NCBI GenBank assembly: GCA_963775275.1
Contig: CAVZII010000005.1
Location: forward strand, 3,720,001 to 3,784,000
Direction: 5' to 3'
Length of the DNA: 64,000 bases
Source: JANWHQ01 sp963775275
GTDB taxonomy: Bacteria; Pseudomonadota; Alphaproteobacteria; Caulobacterales; Caulobacteraceae
This document shows, one piece after another, positions 8,077-16,511 of the stretch. The stretch's first letter is position 1. Each line of letters starts with the position of its first letter. Below the pieces are notes generated by a model, which saw nothing but the letters and a program-made list of their open reading frames with translations, did not search any database and was not told where the DNA came from. Both the position numbers and the translations under genes were made by a program.

Positions 8077-8095
8077 GCAGGGACCGAAGGGCCGA

Positions 8096-8153
8096 CACCC
8101 TCACCTTACCATTGCTGCGCAATGGGCCCCGTCCTCTTCCCTATGGGAGAGGA
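8096..8153 (+). repeat. Composite palindromic repeat (copy E)
   Basis: CCCTCACC lead, hairpin CCATTGCtgcGCAATGG, GGCCCC, then CTCTTCCC / GGGAGAG. It faces copy D. The stop codon and last few codons of the M16 protease gene (8141 onward, minus strand) are inside this repeat. Confidence 0.62.
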
Positions 8154-10990
8154 GACTTGCCCTCGGGCGTGATCTGAAGCCGCCAGAGCTTGCCGGGCTC
8201 GAGATAGGCCCGGGCGGCGGCCTGGATGTCGGCGGCGTCGACCTTGGCCAGGCTCGCTTGGACCGTGCGCAGGGCGTCGAGCTTGCGCGGGTCGGCCTGG
8301 GCGCCGGAGAGCTGCTGGAGCCAGTATTCGTTGGTCTGGCGCGACTTGGAAAGCGACTCGATCAGGGGCTTTTTGGCGCGCTCGAGCTCGTCGGCCGAGA
8401 CCGGATGCTCGCGCAGGTCGGCCGAGATCTTGTCGAGGTCGCGGTAGAAGTCGTCGATCTTGCCCGGCGGAATCTCGACCACGGCGGAGACGTAGCCGTA
8501 GTGCGGGAAGACCAGGGACGCGTCGGCGCCGGCGTTGGGCGAGTAGGTCACGCCCTTGGCCTCGCGCAGATCGTCGATGAGCCGCAGCTCGATCACCTGG
8601 GCGAGGACCCGCAGGGTGCGCGCGCGCTGGGGATCGGAGAAGAAGTCGTCGGTCGGCCACTCGGCGTAGGCGATGGCCTGATCGGCCCGGCCCTTGTGGG
8701 TCAGGACCAGGGGCTGGGCGTCGGGCGCGGGCAGGCTGAGCGCGCGCGCGCCGGCCGGGGCCGGGGCGTCGGACCTCGGCGGCAGGGCGCCGAAGGTGGA
8801 GGCGGTCAGGGCGATCGCCTTGTCCAGCGGGATGTCGCCCACGATCAGCACCTCGATGGGCCCGGAGGCGAGGGGCTGGCGCAGCAGGTCATGGAACTCG
8901 TCGGCCGTGGAGGCCGCGATGTCGGCCTGGCTTGGGAAGGCGAAGCGCGGATCGCCGCCGTGCATGAGCCGGCTGAGGTCGCGGCCGAGCACGCCGGAGG
9001 GCGTGGCCTGCATCTGCTGGTTCAAGGTGGCGACATAGGTCTTCATCCGCCGGAACGCCTCGGGGCGGAAGCCGGGGTCGGCGGTGTAGGCGGCCAGCAC
9101 CTGGAGCTGGACGGCGAGGTCCTCGGGGCGGGTGCGGCCCTGCAGCAGGAAGGCGTCCTCGCTGGTGGAGAAGTCCGCGCCATAGATGTTGGACGCCAGG
9201 ATGCGCTCCATCTGCTCGGCCGTGAGCGCCTTGAGCCCCCCGTCGGTGAATCCTGCGGAGGCCCAGGCCGTGCTGACCCTGTCCTTGGGCAGATCCAGCA
9301 GGCCGTGGCCGATGCGCACGCGCACCAGAACCTGGTCGTCGCGGAACCTGGTCGGCTTGACCGTGAGGCGCACGCCGTTGCGGAACCGCACGAAGGTGGT
9401 CCCGAGGTCCTCGATGGTCTTCTGCTCGGCGACCTGGCCCGGCGGGCCGAAGCTGGAATAGGGCCAGCTCATCAGCTTCTGCTCGGCCGGCGCGGAGACC
9501 GGCTTGGCGCGCGAGGCGGCGAAGGCTTCGGCCAGGGCCTTGTCGCCGCCCTCGACCTGGTCGGGCGAGGCCATGAACACGAGCGGGCCCTGGCCGGAGA
9601 AGATCTGCTTGGCCGTCGCGTCGATCTGGGCGGCCTTCAGGCCCTTCACGTCGGCCTCGAACTCGCGAAGGTCCTCGGCGGGGCTGTCGTAGACCGTGCG
9701 GTCGTCCAGGGATGCGGCGATGTCGTTGGCGATCTGGGTGGTCTTGCGGGTCGCCGCCTGGGCGGCGGCGGCCTGGTACTGGACCCGAAGCTCGGCGATC
9801 TCGCGGTCGAGCTCGTCCTGGCCGACCCCGTACTCGACGATCCGGCGCTGCTCCTGCTCGACCGAGCTGAGGGCGGGGCGCCACTGGCCGGGCTTGGCGG
9901 CGAGGGTGACGGTGGCGGCCTCGGCCGAATGCAGGAAGTCGCCCTTGTAGGCCTGGGCGGCGATGAAGGGCGGGGCGTCGGAGCGCGCCAGCCGGTCGAG
10001 GCGCCGGTTCAGGACCGCCAGGGCCAGCTGCTCGTAGAGCTTGGTCCTGCGCCGGGCGAGGGTGTCCAGCGACCTGTCGGCGGGCTGGAGCCACTCCATC
10101 TGGATGGTCAGGGGCGCGCCGGGCTCCACGAAGAGCCTGGTCTGGACCCCGCGGGGCGCCACGTGGCCGAGGTCCGGCGCGGGGCCCGCGGGCCCCTCGG
10201 GCGTCCAGTCGGAGAACTCGGCCTTGATCTTCTTCTCCATGGAGTCGACGTCGAAGTCGCCGACGGCGACCAGGACCGCGCGATCCGGGCGGTAGTACTG
10301 GCGATAGAAGTGGTCGATCAGGTCGTGGCCGGCGGTCTCGATCACCTTCACCTTGCCGATCGGCAGGCGACGCGCGGCGAGCTGGCCCTGGAGGAAGAAG
10401 CCGAGGCCGGCCTTGAACACGCGATAGCCGGGCGTGTCGCGCGCCCGCTCCTCGGACAGCACCACGCCGCGCTCGCGGTCGATGGCGCCCGGGTTCAGCG
10501 TCAGCCTGCTGGCGCCCTCCCGCAGCAGCATCAGGGCGGTGTCGACGGTGTCCTCGTCGGTGGTCGGAAGATCGAGCTGGTAGACCGTCTGGGTCCAGGA
10601 GGTCTGGGCGTTGGTGTCGGCGCCGAAGGCCAGGCCGTGGCGCTCGAGCGTCTTCACCATGTCGCCCTCGGGCACGTTCCTGGAGCCGTTGAAGGACATG
10701 TGCTCGAGGAAGTGGGCGAGACCCTGCTCGGCGTCGGTCTCCATCAGGGAGCCGACGTCGTACCACATGCGCAGCGAGGCCTGACCGGTCGGGGTCGCAT
10801 TGTGCTGGATGGCGTAGCGCATGCCGTTGGGAAGGATGCCGAAGCGGACCTGAGGATCGGCCGGGACGTCGGAGCGCGCCTGGATCCAGGCCGGGGCCGG
10901 CGCCTTGGCGGCGGCGCTGCCGGACGAGGCGCCGCAGGTGAGGGCAAGGAGGCCGGCCGCGAGGGCGGCGAGGAAGGGTCGGAACGTCAT
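8141..10990 (-). CDS. M16 family zinc metalloprotease (pitrilysin-like), secreted
   Basis: A 949-residue protein with an N-terminal signal peptide (MTFRPFLAALAAGLLALTCGASSGSA) and the two-lobed M16 architecture. The inverted zinc motif HFLEH is near residue 85, and the third ligand glutamate lies in RERGVVLSEE about 75 residues later, so the first lobe is catalytically complete. The second lobe (from about residue 540) carries the inactive fold, ending in the typical SPNAGADASLVFPHYGYVSAVVEIPPGK region. It probably degrades peptides in the periplasm. The frame is open upstream to 11719 but the signal peptide fixes the start at 10990. Its last residues (KSPLP) and stop are encoded by palindromic repeat E. 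Confidence 0.92.
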   Translation of the reverse strand: MTFRPFLAALAAGLLALTCGASSGSAAAKAPAPAWIQARSDVPADPQVRFGILPNGMRYAIQHNATPTGQASLRMWYDVGSLMETDAEQGLAHFLEHMSFNGSRNVPEGDMVKTLERHGLAFGADTNAQTSWTQTVYQLDLPTTDEDTVDTALMLLREGASRLTLNPGAIDRERGVVLSEERARDTPGYRVFKAGLGFFLQGQLAARRLPIGKVKVIETAGHDLIDHFYRQYYRPDRAVLVAVGDFDVDSMEKKIKAEFSDWTPEGPAGPAPDLGHVAPRGVQTRLFVEPGAPLTIQMEWLQPADRSLDTLARRRTKLYEQLALAVLNRRLDRLARSDAPPFIAAQAYKGDFLHSAEAATVTLAAKPGQWRPALSSVEQEQRRIVEYGVGQDELDREIAELRVQYQAAAAQAATRKTTQIANDIAASLDDRTVYDSPAEDLREFEADVKGLKAAQIDATAKQIFSGQGPLVFMASPDQVEGGDKALAEAFAASRAKPVSAPAEQKLMSWPYSSFGPPGQVAEQKTIEDLGTTFVRFRNGVRLTVKPTRFRDDQVLVRVRIGHGLLDLPKDRVSTAWASAGFTDGGLKALTAEQMERILASNIYGADFSTSEDAFLLQGRTRPEDLAVQLQVLAAYTADPGFRPEAFRRMKTYVATLNQQMQATPSGVLGRDLSRLMHGGDPRFAFPSQADIAASTADEFHDLLRQPLASGPIEVLIVGDIPLDKAIALTASTFGALPPRSDAPAPAGARALSLPAPDAQPLVLTHKGRADQAIAYAEWPTDDFFSDPQRARTLRVLAQVIELRLIDDLREAKGVTYSPNAGADASLVFPHYGYVSAVVEIPPGKIDDFYRDLDKISADLREHPVSADELERAKKPLIESLSKSRQTNEYWLQQLSGAQADPRKLDALRTVQASLAKVDAADIQAAARAYLEPGKLWRLQITPEGKSPLP

Positions 10991-11098
10991 TGAACGGATC
11001 GGGGCTGCGAAGGGCCGCGCAAGATGGCCGGGGCTTGTGGCGAGCGCAAGGCGGGTGGACGCGGCCGGTCCGGTCGGGTATTCTCGTTTTGTTCCAGA

Positions 11099-11680
11099 AT
11101 GCCTCGCCCCTTCGTCCGATACACGCCCGCGCTGGCCCGCCGCATCTGCGCGCTGGTCGCCCAGGGCCATACCCGCCTGAGCCTCAGCGAGGAGCCGGGC
11201 ATGCCGTGCCAGGACTCGATCCGGCGCTGGCGCGCCGCCCGCCCGCAGTTCGAGCGGATGTGGCGCGGCGCCTGCGCGCGGCGAACGTCGGTGCTGCGTC
11301 GGCTGAAGTCGTCCGCGGGCGGGCCGCGGGCGCGGGTGGCGGCTTATTCGGAAGCGTGGGCCGACGCCATCTGCGAACGGCTGATGGACGGGTGCAGCCT
11401 CATCGCCATCTCGCGCGATCCCGGCATGCCGTCCTATGCGACGATCCACCGGTGGCTGAACGCCTATCCGGAGTTCCGCATCCGCTACGCCCTGGCCTGC
11501 GATGACCGCGCCCACGCGCTGGGCGAGGAGGCGATCCGCATCGCCGACGAGGCGCTCGGCGCGGGCTGGCCCGAAGGCGCCAGCGCGGCCGAGGCGCTGG
11601 CCTTGGCGCGCGCCCGGATCGCGACGCGCCTGGCCCGGGCCGGCCGGCAGGCGCCGCGCAAGCACGGGCTGGGCGAGTAG
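11099..11680 (+). CDS. Terminase-small-subunit-like DNA-binding protein (Sf6 gp1-like), duplicated HTH
   Basis: The 193-residue product contains two copies of a helix-turn-helix unit. The first spans about residues 10-60 (ALARRICALVAQGHTRLSL, GMPCQDSIRRWRAARPQFE). The second spans about 85-140 (AWADAICERLMDGCSLIAI, GMPSYATIHRWLNAYPEF). The pattern GMPSxxTIxRWLxxxPEF is typical of small terminase subunits of the phage Sf6 type. There are no phage genes nearby, so this is either a domesticated regulator or a relic. The ATG at 11099 is chosen because it begins the first repeat; the frame is open upstream. It is divergent from the M16 protease gene. Confidence 0.7.
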   Translation: MPRPFVRYTPALARRICALVAQGHTRLSLSEEPGMPCQDSIRRWRAARPQFERMWRGACARRTSVLRRLKSSAGGPRARVAAYSEAWADAICERLMDGCSLIAISRDPGMPSYATIHRWLNAYPEFRIRYALACDDRAHALGEEAIRIADEALGAGWPEGASAAEALALARARIATRLARAGRQAPRKHGLGE

Positions 11681-11764
11681 GCGCGCGCCTCGGCCCTGCG
11701 AGGCAGCGCAACGGCGCATCGTCCGTTAGTGTAGGGTGAAGCTTGGCCCCCGCACGAGGTCCCG

Positions 11765-12076
11765 ATGAGCAAACCGATCGTGATCAGCATCCCCCACGAG
11801 CTCGGCAGGGCCGAGGCGAAGCGCCGGATCGACGCCGGCTTCGGGCGGCTGGAGCGTCAGTTCTCGAGCGGCCTGGCCCAGGTGAGCAAGAGCTGGAGCG
11901 AGGATCGGCTGAGCTTCTCGGCCAAGGTGGCCGGGCAGGCGCTCACGGGCCGGCTGGACGTGATGGACGCCAGCGTGCGCATCGAGGTGGACCTGCCGAG
12001 CCTGCTGGAATTGATCGCGGGTCGGATCACCGGCCGGCTGAAGCGGGAAAGCCAGCTGCTGCTGGAGAAGAAGTAG
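11765..12076 (+). CDS. Polyhydroxyalkanoic acid system family protein (PHA_gran_rgn)
   Basis: A 103-residue basic protein starting MSKPIVISIPHELGRAEAKRRIDAG, matching the small family named for polyhydroxyalkanoate granule regions (PF09650). Members are about 90-110 residues with no membrane segment and unknown biochemical activity. No PHA synthase or phasin gene is in the window, so the granule link rests on the family name alone. It is convergent with hfaD. Confidence 0.8.
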   Translation: MSKPIVISIPHELGRAEAKRRIDAGFGRLERQFSSGLAQVSKSWSEDRLSFSAKVAGQALTGRLDVMDASVRIEVDLPSLLELIAGRITGRLKRESQLLLEKK

Positions 12077-12087
12077 GCGCCGCTGGC

Positions 12088-13350
12088 TCAGCTGCCCGCA
12101 GGCTTGCTGACGTAGAAGGTCGCGCTGTTGCCGACCGCCGTGGCGATTCCCGAGACGACATTGGCGGAGGGGGCGTAGCCGGTCAGGCCCGCCGAGCTCG
12201 TGGCGCCGACGTCCGCGGAATTGGTCTGGCTGTTGCGGATGCTCATGCTGCCCCCGCAGATGGAGCAGGCCGAGCCGGTGACCGAATTGCCCATGGCGAC
12301 CGCCGAGCCGGCGAGGTCGTAGCCGTCCGTGCCGTAGGAGCTGGCGATGGACTGGATTCCCAGGCCGGAGTTGGTCTGGGTGTTGTCCATGACGATCCGG
12401 TCTCCGGTCTCCGTGGCGGTCACGGCGTTGCCGACGCCGGTGGCGATCGATGAGCTGGAGCCGAACTCGAAGGCGGTGCTCTCGGCCTGGGCGCGCACAT
12501 AGCCGCCGTTGTCCTGGGCGGTGATGACGTCGAGCGCGCCGCCGTCGTTGGAGGCCGAGACGTTGTTGGCCGTGGCGGTCGCGGCGTTGGTCAGGGTCTG
12601 GCCGGTTCCGATGGCGAGGAACTGGGCGGCCTGGGTGCGATCGCCGCTCATGGCCTGATTGATGGAGAGGGTCTGGGTCGAGCCGGCCGTCCCCGTGGCG
12701 GTGACGTTGTTGCTGACGGCGAGCGCCGAGAAGGTCGCGGTCCCGGGGGTGTACTGCAGGATCGCCCCGCCGTCCGCCTGGGTCAGGGCCTGGCTGGACT
12801 GGGTGACGCCGACGTCGACGGAGCTGCCCGTGGCCCCCAGGCCCTGGGAGTTGGCGATGGCGTTGGAGGTGGCGGTGACGTCGCCGGCCTGGGCCGTGTC
12901 GGCGTTGATCTGGCTGCCCGAGGTGATCGAGACGGGGCCGGCGGTCTGGGTGAATGAGCCCGTCAGCGCGCCGCCGCCCAGGGCGTCGGCCTCGCCGGCG
13001 TTGCCGCCGGCGGCGGTGGTCAGGCTGACGCTCAGGCCCGCGTCGGTCGTGGCGTCGAGCTCGGTGTTCGCTGACGCATCGCCCTGCATGGACTGGGTCG
13101 ACTGCACGTCCACCGAGCCGGTCTCGACCGCGCCCGAGAAGGTGTTGCCCGTGGCGGTCGTCTGGGCCGTGGTCTGGTCGGAGACGGCGTCGACGTTCAG
13201 CGTCTGCGACGCTTCGACATTGCCCAGCTGGACCTGTCCGTTGAGGACCTGGCTGTCGGCGGCGAGGCTAGTAGCGGCCGCGCCGAGCAGGGGCAATGTC
13301 GGGATCGCGACGAGCATCCCAACGGTAAGGATCCTGGCGGCTTTGCGCAT
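12088..13350 (-). CDS. hfaD: Holdfast anchor protein HfaD
   Basis: A 420-residue secreted protein with a signal peptide (from MRKAARILTVGMLVAI to about TSLAADS). The rest is almost entirely a low-complexity beta-prone repeat rich in Ala, Thr, Ser, Gly and Asn, with recurrent ATGN/ATAxxN and QTxN units. This fits HfaD, the outer-membrane holdfast anchor of Caulobacterales. It is third in the order hfaA-hfaB-hfaD, as in Caulobacter crescentus. Its start region overlaps the end of hfaB by about 83 nt in another frame. Upstream ATG (13365) and downstream ATG (13317) are alternatives; 13350 gives the best signal peptide. A cysteine pair near the C-terminus (SACSICGG) stands out. Confidence 0.85.
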   Translation of the reverse strand: MRKAARILTVGMLVAIPTLPLLGAAATSLAADSQVLNGQVQLGNVEASQTLNVDAVSDQTTAQTTATGNTFSGAVETGSVDVQSTQSMQGDASANTELDATTDAGLSVSLTTAAGGNAGEADALGGGALTGSFTQTAGPVSITSGSQINADTAQAGDVTATSNAIANSQGLGATGSSVDVGVTQSSQALTQADGGAILQYTPGTATFSALAVSNNVTATGTAGSTQTLSINQAMSGDRTQAAQFLAIGTGQTLTNAATATANNVSASNDGGALDVITAQDNGGYVRAQAESTAFEFGSSSSIATGVGNAVTATETGDRIVMDNTQTNSGLGIQSIASSYGTDGYDLAGSAVAMGNSVTGSACSICGGSMSIRNSQTNSADVGATSSAGLTGYAPSANVVSGIATAVGNSATFYVSKPAGS

Positions 13351-14296
13351 TGTTGGTCGCCACATTGTTGTAGGCCGGGGTGAAGGCGCCGGTCACGCCG
13401 GTGGTCGAGTCGGCGAGGGGGTCGTCCTCGGGCCGCAGGCACACCTGCGGGCCGGGCGCGCCGTAGACGTTGGCCATCATCTCGAGGACAGCGCGCTCGA
13501 TCAGGGCCCGGACGCCGAGCTGCAGGGGCTCCAGCCCGCTGGTCCCCGCCGAGGCGTCCACGGCCACGCCGTGGAAGATGTCGAAGATGCCGGCCGAGAT
13601 CTCGTGGCCGACGATCTGCTTCTGGTAGGACACCACGTCGACCACCTCGAGCGTGCGGGTGTTCACCATCCGCAGGTCCAGGCCGATGTTCATCACGTAG
13701 ATCCGTCCGCCGATCTGGCCCTTGGCGCCGCTGGCGGCGACCTCGCCGGCGCTGAGGTCGGCGCCGGAGGAGCGGATGTTGAAGTTCAGCTCGGTGATGC
13801 CGCCGACGATGAAGAAGTCCGATCCTGGGACCTGGCCCGAGAAGATCTTGCGGTAGTCGGACGGGGCGTTGGGATTGCCGCTGGGATCGTCGGTGATCAG
13901 CTTGTTGTTGGCGTACTTCAGCTCCATCTCCGAGACGGAGGTGTCGTAGCGCTCCACCAGCGGCGCCCCGGCCTTGGCGAGGGCGGACATGGCCATCAGC
14001 GATGCGCCCTGGGTCAGCTTGCGGCCCGAGCCGTCGGACTCCTCCTTGCCGGTGTAGTCGGAGATGCGGCCCACCGCGATGCGGGGCGCGTTCAGGTGAT
14101 TGCGCCGCGCGTACTCGCCCAGGCACACCAGGGCGGCGGAGTAGGGCGTGGGGTTCGAGGTGACGGGCGCGTCGCCGATCGGCTGGGCGTAGAGCCCGCG
14201 GGGGCCCGCGACGGGGGTGGCGCAGGCGGACAGGACCATGCCCACGGCCGCGAAGCCGGCGAGGACGCGCGGGGCGGGGGCGCGCTTACTGGCCAT
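13268..14296 (-). CDS. hfaB: Holdfast anchor lipoprotein HfaB (CsgG-like)
   Basis: A 342-residue lipoprotein with the lipobox VLSAC (Cys25). The CsgG-type body runs from VCLGEYARRNHLNAPRIAVGRISDYTGK to a C-terminal tail. In Caulobacter, HfaB is an outer-membrane CsgG homologue needed to secrete HfaA and HfaD (established for that system). The segment MNIGLDLRMVNTRTLEVVDVVSYQKQIVG is the typical CsgG core. It overlaps hfaA by 11 nt at its start and hfaD by about 83 nt at its end, which implies translational coupling through the operon. Confidence 0.9.
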   Translation of the reverse strand: MASKRAPAPRVLAGFAAVGMVLSACATPVAGPRGLYAQPIGDAPVTSNPTPYSAALVCLGEYARRNHLNAPRIAVGRISDYTGKEESDGSGRKLTQGASLMAMSALAKAGAPLVERYDTSVSEMELKYANNKLITDDPSGNPNAPSDYRKIFSGQVPGSDFFIVGGITELNFNIRSSGADLSAGEVAASGAKGQIGGRIYVMNIGLDLRMVNTRTLEVVDVVSYQKQIVGHEISAGIFDIFHGVAVDASAGTSGLEPLQLGVRALIERAVLEMMANVYGAPGPQVCLRPEDDPLADSTTGVTGAFTPAYNNVATNNAQSRQDPYRWDARRDPDIAPARRGRY

Positions 14297-14720
14297 CGCC
14301 GCCGTTCCCGGTCGCCTGGGTCGTGGCGGTCACGGTTCCGTTGTTGGTCTGGCGCGAGTCCACGATGACGATGTTGTTGTCGCCCTGGGTTACAACCGAG
14401 AGGTTGTTGCCGATGGCCATGGAGGAGCCGCCGGCGCCCGTGCTCGCGCCCGCCCCGGAGAAGGAGCTGGCGGCCCCGGCGGCGAAGGCGTTCGCGCTCA
14501 CGCCGGTCTGGATGACGCCGTTGATGACCACGAGATTGCCGTTGGCGTCGCGCAGGCCGACCTGGACGGGATGGTTCTCCTGGTCGGGGACGCGGCCGTA
14601 GCCGGCGTTGAAGGAGGCGGAGTTGGTCGCCATGGTCTGGGCCGCGGCCGGGCCGGCGAGCGCGAGCGCCGCGAGGCCCGCGGCCAGCAGCGGCGTGCGC
14701 GAAGGGGGTCTCGCGTGCAT
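14286..14720 (-). CDS. hfaA: Holdfast anchor protein HfaA (curli-like)
   Basis: A 144-residue secreted protein with a signal peptide ending near AGPAAAQ (residue 27). It has a repetitive Asn/Gly/Thr-rich body (NSASFNAGYG, GNNLSVVTQGDNNIVIVDSRQTNNGT) resembling amyloid-forming curli subunits. HfaA is the cell-envelope holdfast anchor subunit in Caulobacterales. The ATG at 14720 has GGAG six nt upstream; a TTG two codons earlier is less likely. It is the first gene of the hfaABD operon, so the promoter should be in 14721-14849. Confidence 0.88.
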   Translation of the reverse strand: MHARPPSRTPLLAAGLAALALAGPAAAQTMATNSASFNAGYGRVPDQENHPVQVGLRDANGNLVVINGVIQTGVSANAFAAGAASSFSGAGASTGAGGSSMAIGNNLSVVTQGDNNIVIVDSRQTNNGTVTATTQATGNGGDGQ

Positions 14721-14849
14721 AGGCAACTCCAGGCCCCGCGGGCCTTGCAGAACAACGCCAGCGCGCGAAGCGGGCGCGCCGATTCGAACCGGCTCCAGTT
14801 ACGGCCCAAGACGTCTCGAATTGGTTAAGCGGATGCGGCGGCAGGCCGC

Positions 14850-16511
14850 TCACACGCCTTCGGCGCGAAGGATCCCGACGATTGACGCGATGCGCGGGAA
14901 GGCGAGCAACCGCTCGGCGCCCATGGCGGCGTAGGCGCGGTGGAACCGGCTCACCGCGGCTGGAAGATCGAGCTCGGTTCGGTAGCGTCCCCAGCCCTGC
15001 TCGAAGCGCATGGACCCGGCCACGCCGAGCCGGCTCGCGACCTCGGGATAGACCGGCCAGCGCACCGCGTGCGCCAGCGCATCCGGGGGGGGCGTGGCGC
15101 CGGGGGCCGCGGCAAGCCCCGTCTCGGCGACGAAGGACTGGGCGAGGGACCAGAAGACATCGACGGTCGGGTGGTTCGGCGTATGGACGAAGATCCCCCG
15201 CCCGCGCCACTGCTCGAACTCGGCTGCGAGATCCAGTCCCTGGGCGCGACCCTCATTCAGGTGGTAGCGCATCGTCTTGGCGTACTCGTCGAAGTAACCG
15301 AGGATTCCGTAGACGTAGGCGTTGAAGAGATCGACGGCGCGCTCCTGGGGCAAGCCCATGGCGAAGGCGGCCATGATCAGGCCGGAGTGGTACGACCCCA
15401 ACGGCGCGTAGCCCTTGGCCGCTGGGGGCAGGCGGTTGGACGGGACCCAGACGACGTCGGGGTGGAAGCCCGTGAAGTGGATTCGCGGCAGGACGCGGAG
15501 GCGGCTTCCCAGGCGCGTGCGCAATGCGTCGGAGCGCGCCGCGTCGAGCGCCCGGGTCGAAACAGGCTGGGCGGCCACGAGGTCGCTGTCCTCGATCTCG
15601 GCCAGGGCCCGCGACACCGCCGAGGGGTCGTTGAAGCTGGCGCCGCTCACGCCCAGGATGTCCGCGTCAGGAAGCAGCCGCCGCAGGCAGGCGGCCACGC
15701 CGAGCGCCTGGCAGTTGCCGAGGACGGAGATCCTGATCGTGCGGGCAACCGCCCGACGCCGATCGAGTCGCGCGATCCGCTCCTGGACCACGAGGTCGGG
15801 TCCTCCGAGATCGAGGACCCGCCCGAGCGCAGCAATCTCGGCCGCCTCGTCGCCTTGCGCGGCATGGACCAGCGCCTGGCGTTTCGCCTCCGTGAGCTCG
15901 TCCGGCGCGTCCTTGACCGCGCGCAGGTGAGGCTCGGCCTCGGCGTTGCGGCCCAGCTCCAGCAACAGGGCGCCGAGCTTGGCGTGCGCTTCGTCCAGGT
16001 CCTGGAGCTCGAGGGTGCGGCGCCAGGCCTCGATGGCGGCGGTGAGCTGCGAGTCGCGGGTCAGCCTGCGCGCCAGATGCATCCAGACCGGCGCATTGCC
16101 CGGATCGACGCTGGCAAGCGCGCGCAGGATCACGATGGACTGGGTGTTGGTGGCGGCTTGCGGAAACAGGGACCAGAGCCGCTTGCGCGCGGTCTGGTGC
16201 GCCGGATCGAGCGCGAGCACGCGCAACCAGGTTTCGATCTCCCGATCGGCATCGCGCACGTCTCGGTACAACCAGCCGAGGTGGCCGAGGACGTCGAGAT
16301 CCGTCGGCCGCTCGTCGGCCAGCGTCCGCAGGACTTCGATCGCATCGGCCCGGCGGCCGAGCCGCCGCAGGAACCGCCAGAGCCGATCGTTCGCCCGGGC
16401 GCGCGCTTGCGGGTCCTCGGCCTGGGCCGCGCGCCGGAGATTCGCGATCCAGGCCTCGGCGACATCGGCGTCCGCCGCCGCTGCGTCCGGCGAGCCACCG
16501 TCGCCGCTCAC
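14850..16511 (-). CDS. TPR protein with C-terminal WcbI-type (polysaccharide acetyltransferase-like) domain
   Basis: This 553-residue soluble protein has two parts. Residues 20-250 are helical tetratricopeptide-like repeats (DRLWRFLRRLGRRADAIEVL, DLDVLGHLGWLYRDV, and similar). From about residue 258 a WcbI-like domain begins with ISVLGNCQALGVAACLRRLLP and includes the GYHSG-type SYHSGLIM segment and FVHTPNHPTVDVF. WcbI is a capsule-biosynthesis protein in Burkholderia proposed to be an acetyltransferase. Its GTG start overlaps the stop of the GSCFA gene by 4 nt, so the two are translated together. It lies upstream of hfaABD on the same strand. Confidence 0.8.
   Translation of the reverse strand: MSGDGGSPDAAAADADVAEAWIANLRRAAQAEDPQARARANDRLWRFLRRLGRRADAIEVLRTLADERPTDLDVLGHLGWLYRDVRDADREIETWLRVLALDPAHQTARKRLWSLFPQAATNTQSIVILRALASVDPGNAPVWMHLARRLTRDSQLTAAIEAWRRTLELQDLDEAHAKLGALLLELGRNAEAEPHLRAVKDAPDELTEAKRQALVHAAQGDEAAEIAALGRVLDLGGPDLVVQERIARLDRRRAVARTIRISVLGNCQALGVAACLRRLLPDADILGVSGASFNDPSAVSRALAEIEDSDLVAAQPVSTRALDAARSDALRTRLGSRLRVLPRIHFTGFHPDVVWVPSNRLPPAAKGYAPLGSYHSGLIMAAFAMGLPQERAVDLFNAYVYGILGYFDEYAKTMRYHLNEGRAQGLDLAAEFEQWRGRGIFVHTPNHPTVDVFWSLAQSFVAETGLAAAPGATPPPDALAHAVRWPVYPEVASRLGVAGSMRFEQGWGRYRTELDLPAAVSRFHRAYAAMGAERLLAFPRIASIVGILRAEGV

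Noticed and set aside
12088..13350. Degenerate repetitive DNA rather than a gene (hfaD)
   Set aside because: The codon-level repeats preserve a secretion signal and a continuous frame, and the hfaA-hfaB context supports a real HfaD.
14727..14849. CtrA box (TTAA-N7-TTAA) upstream of hfaA
   Set aside because: Only one TTAA half-site is found; the second half at the proper distance is missing.
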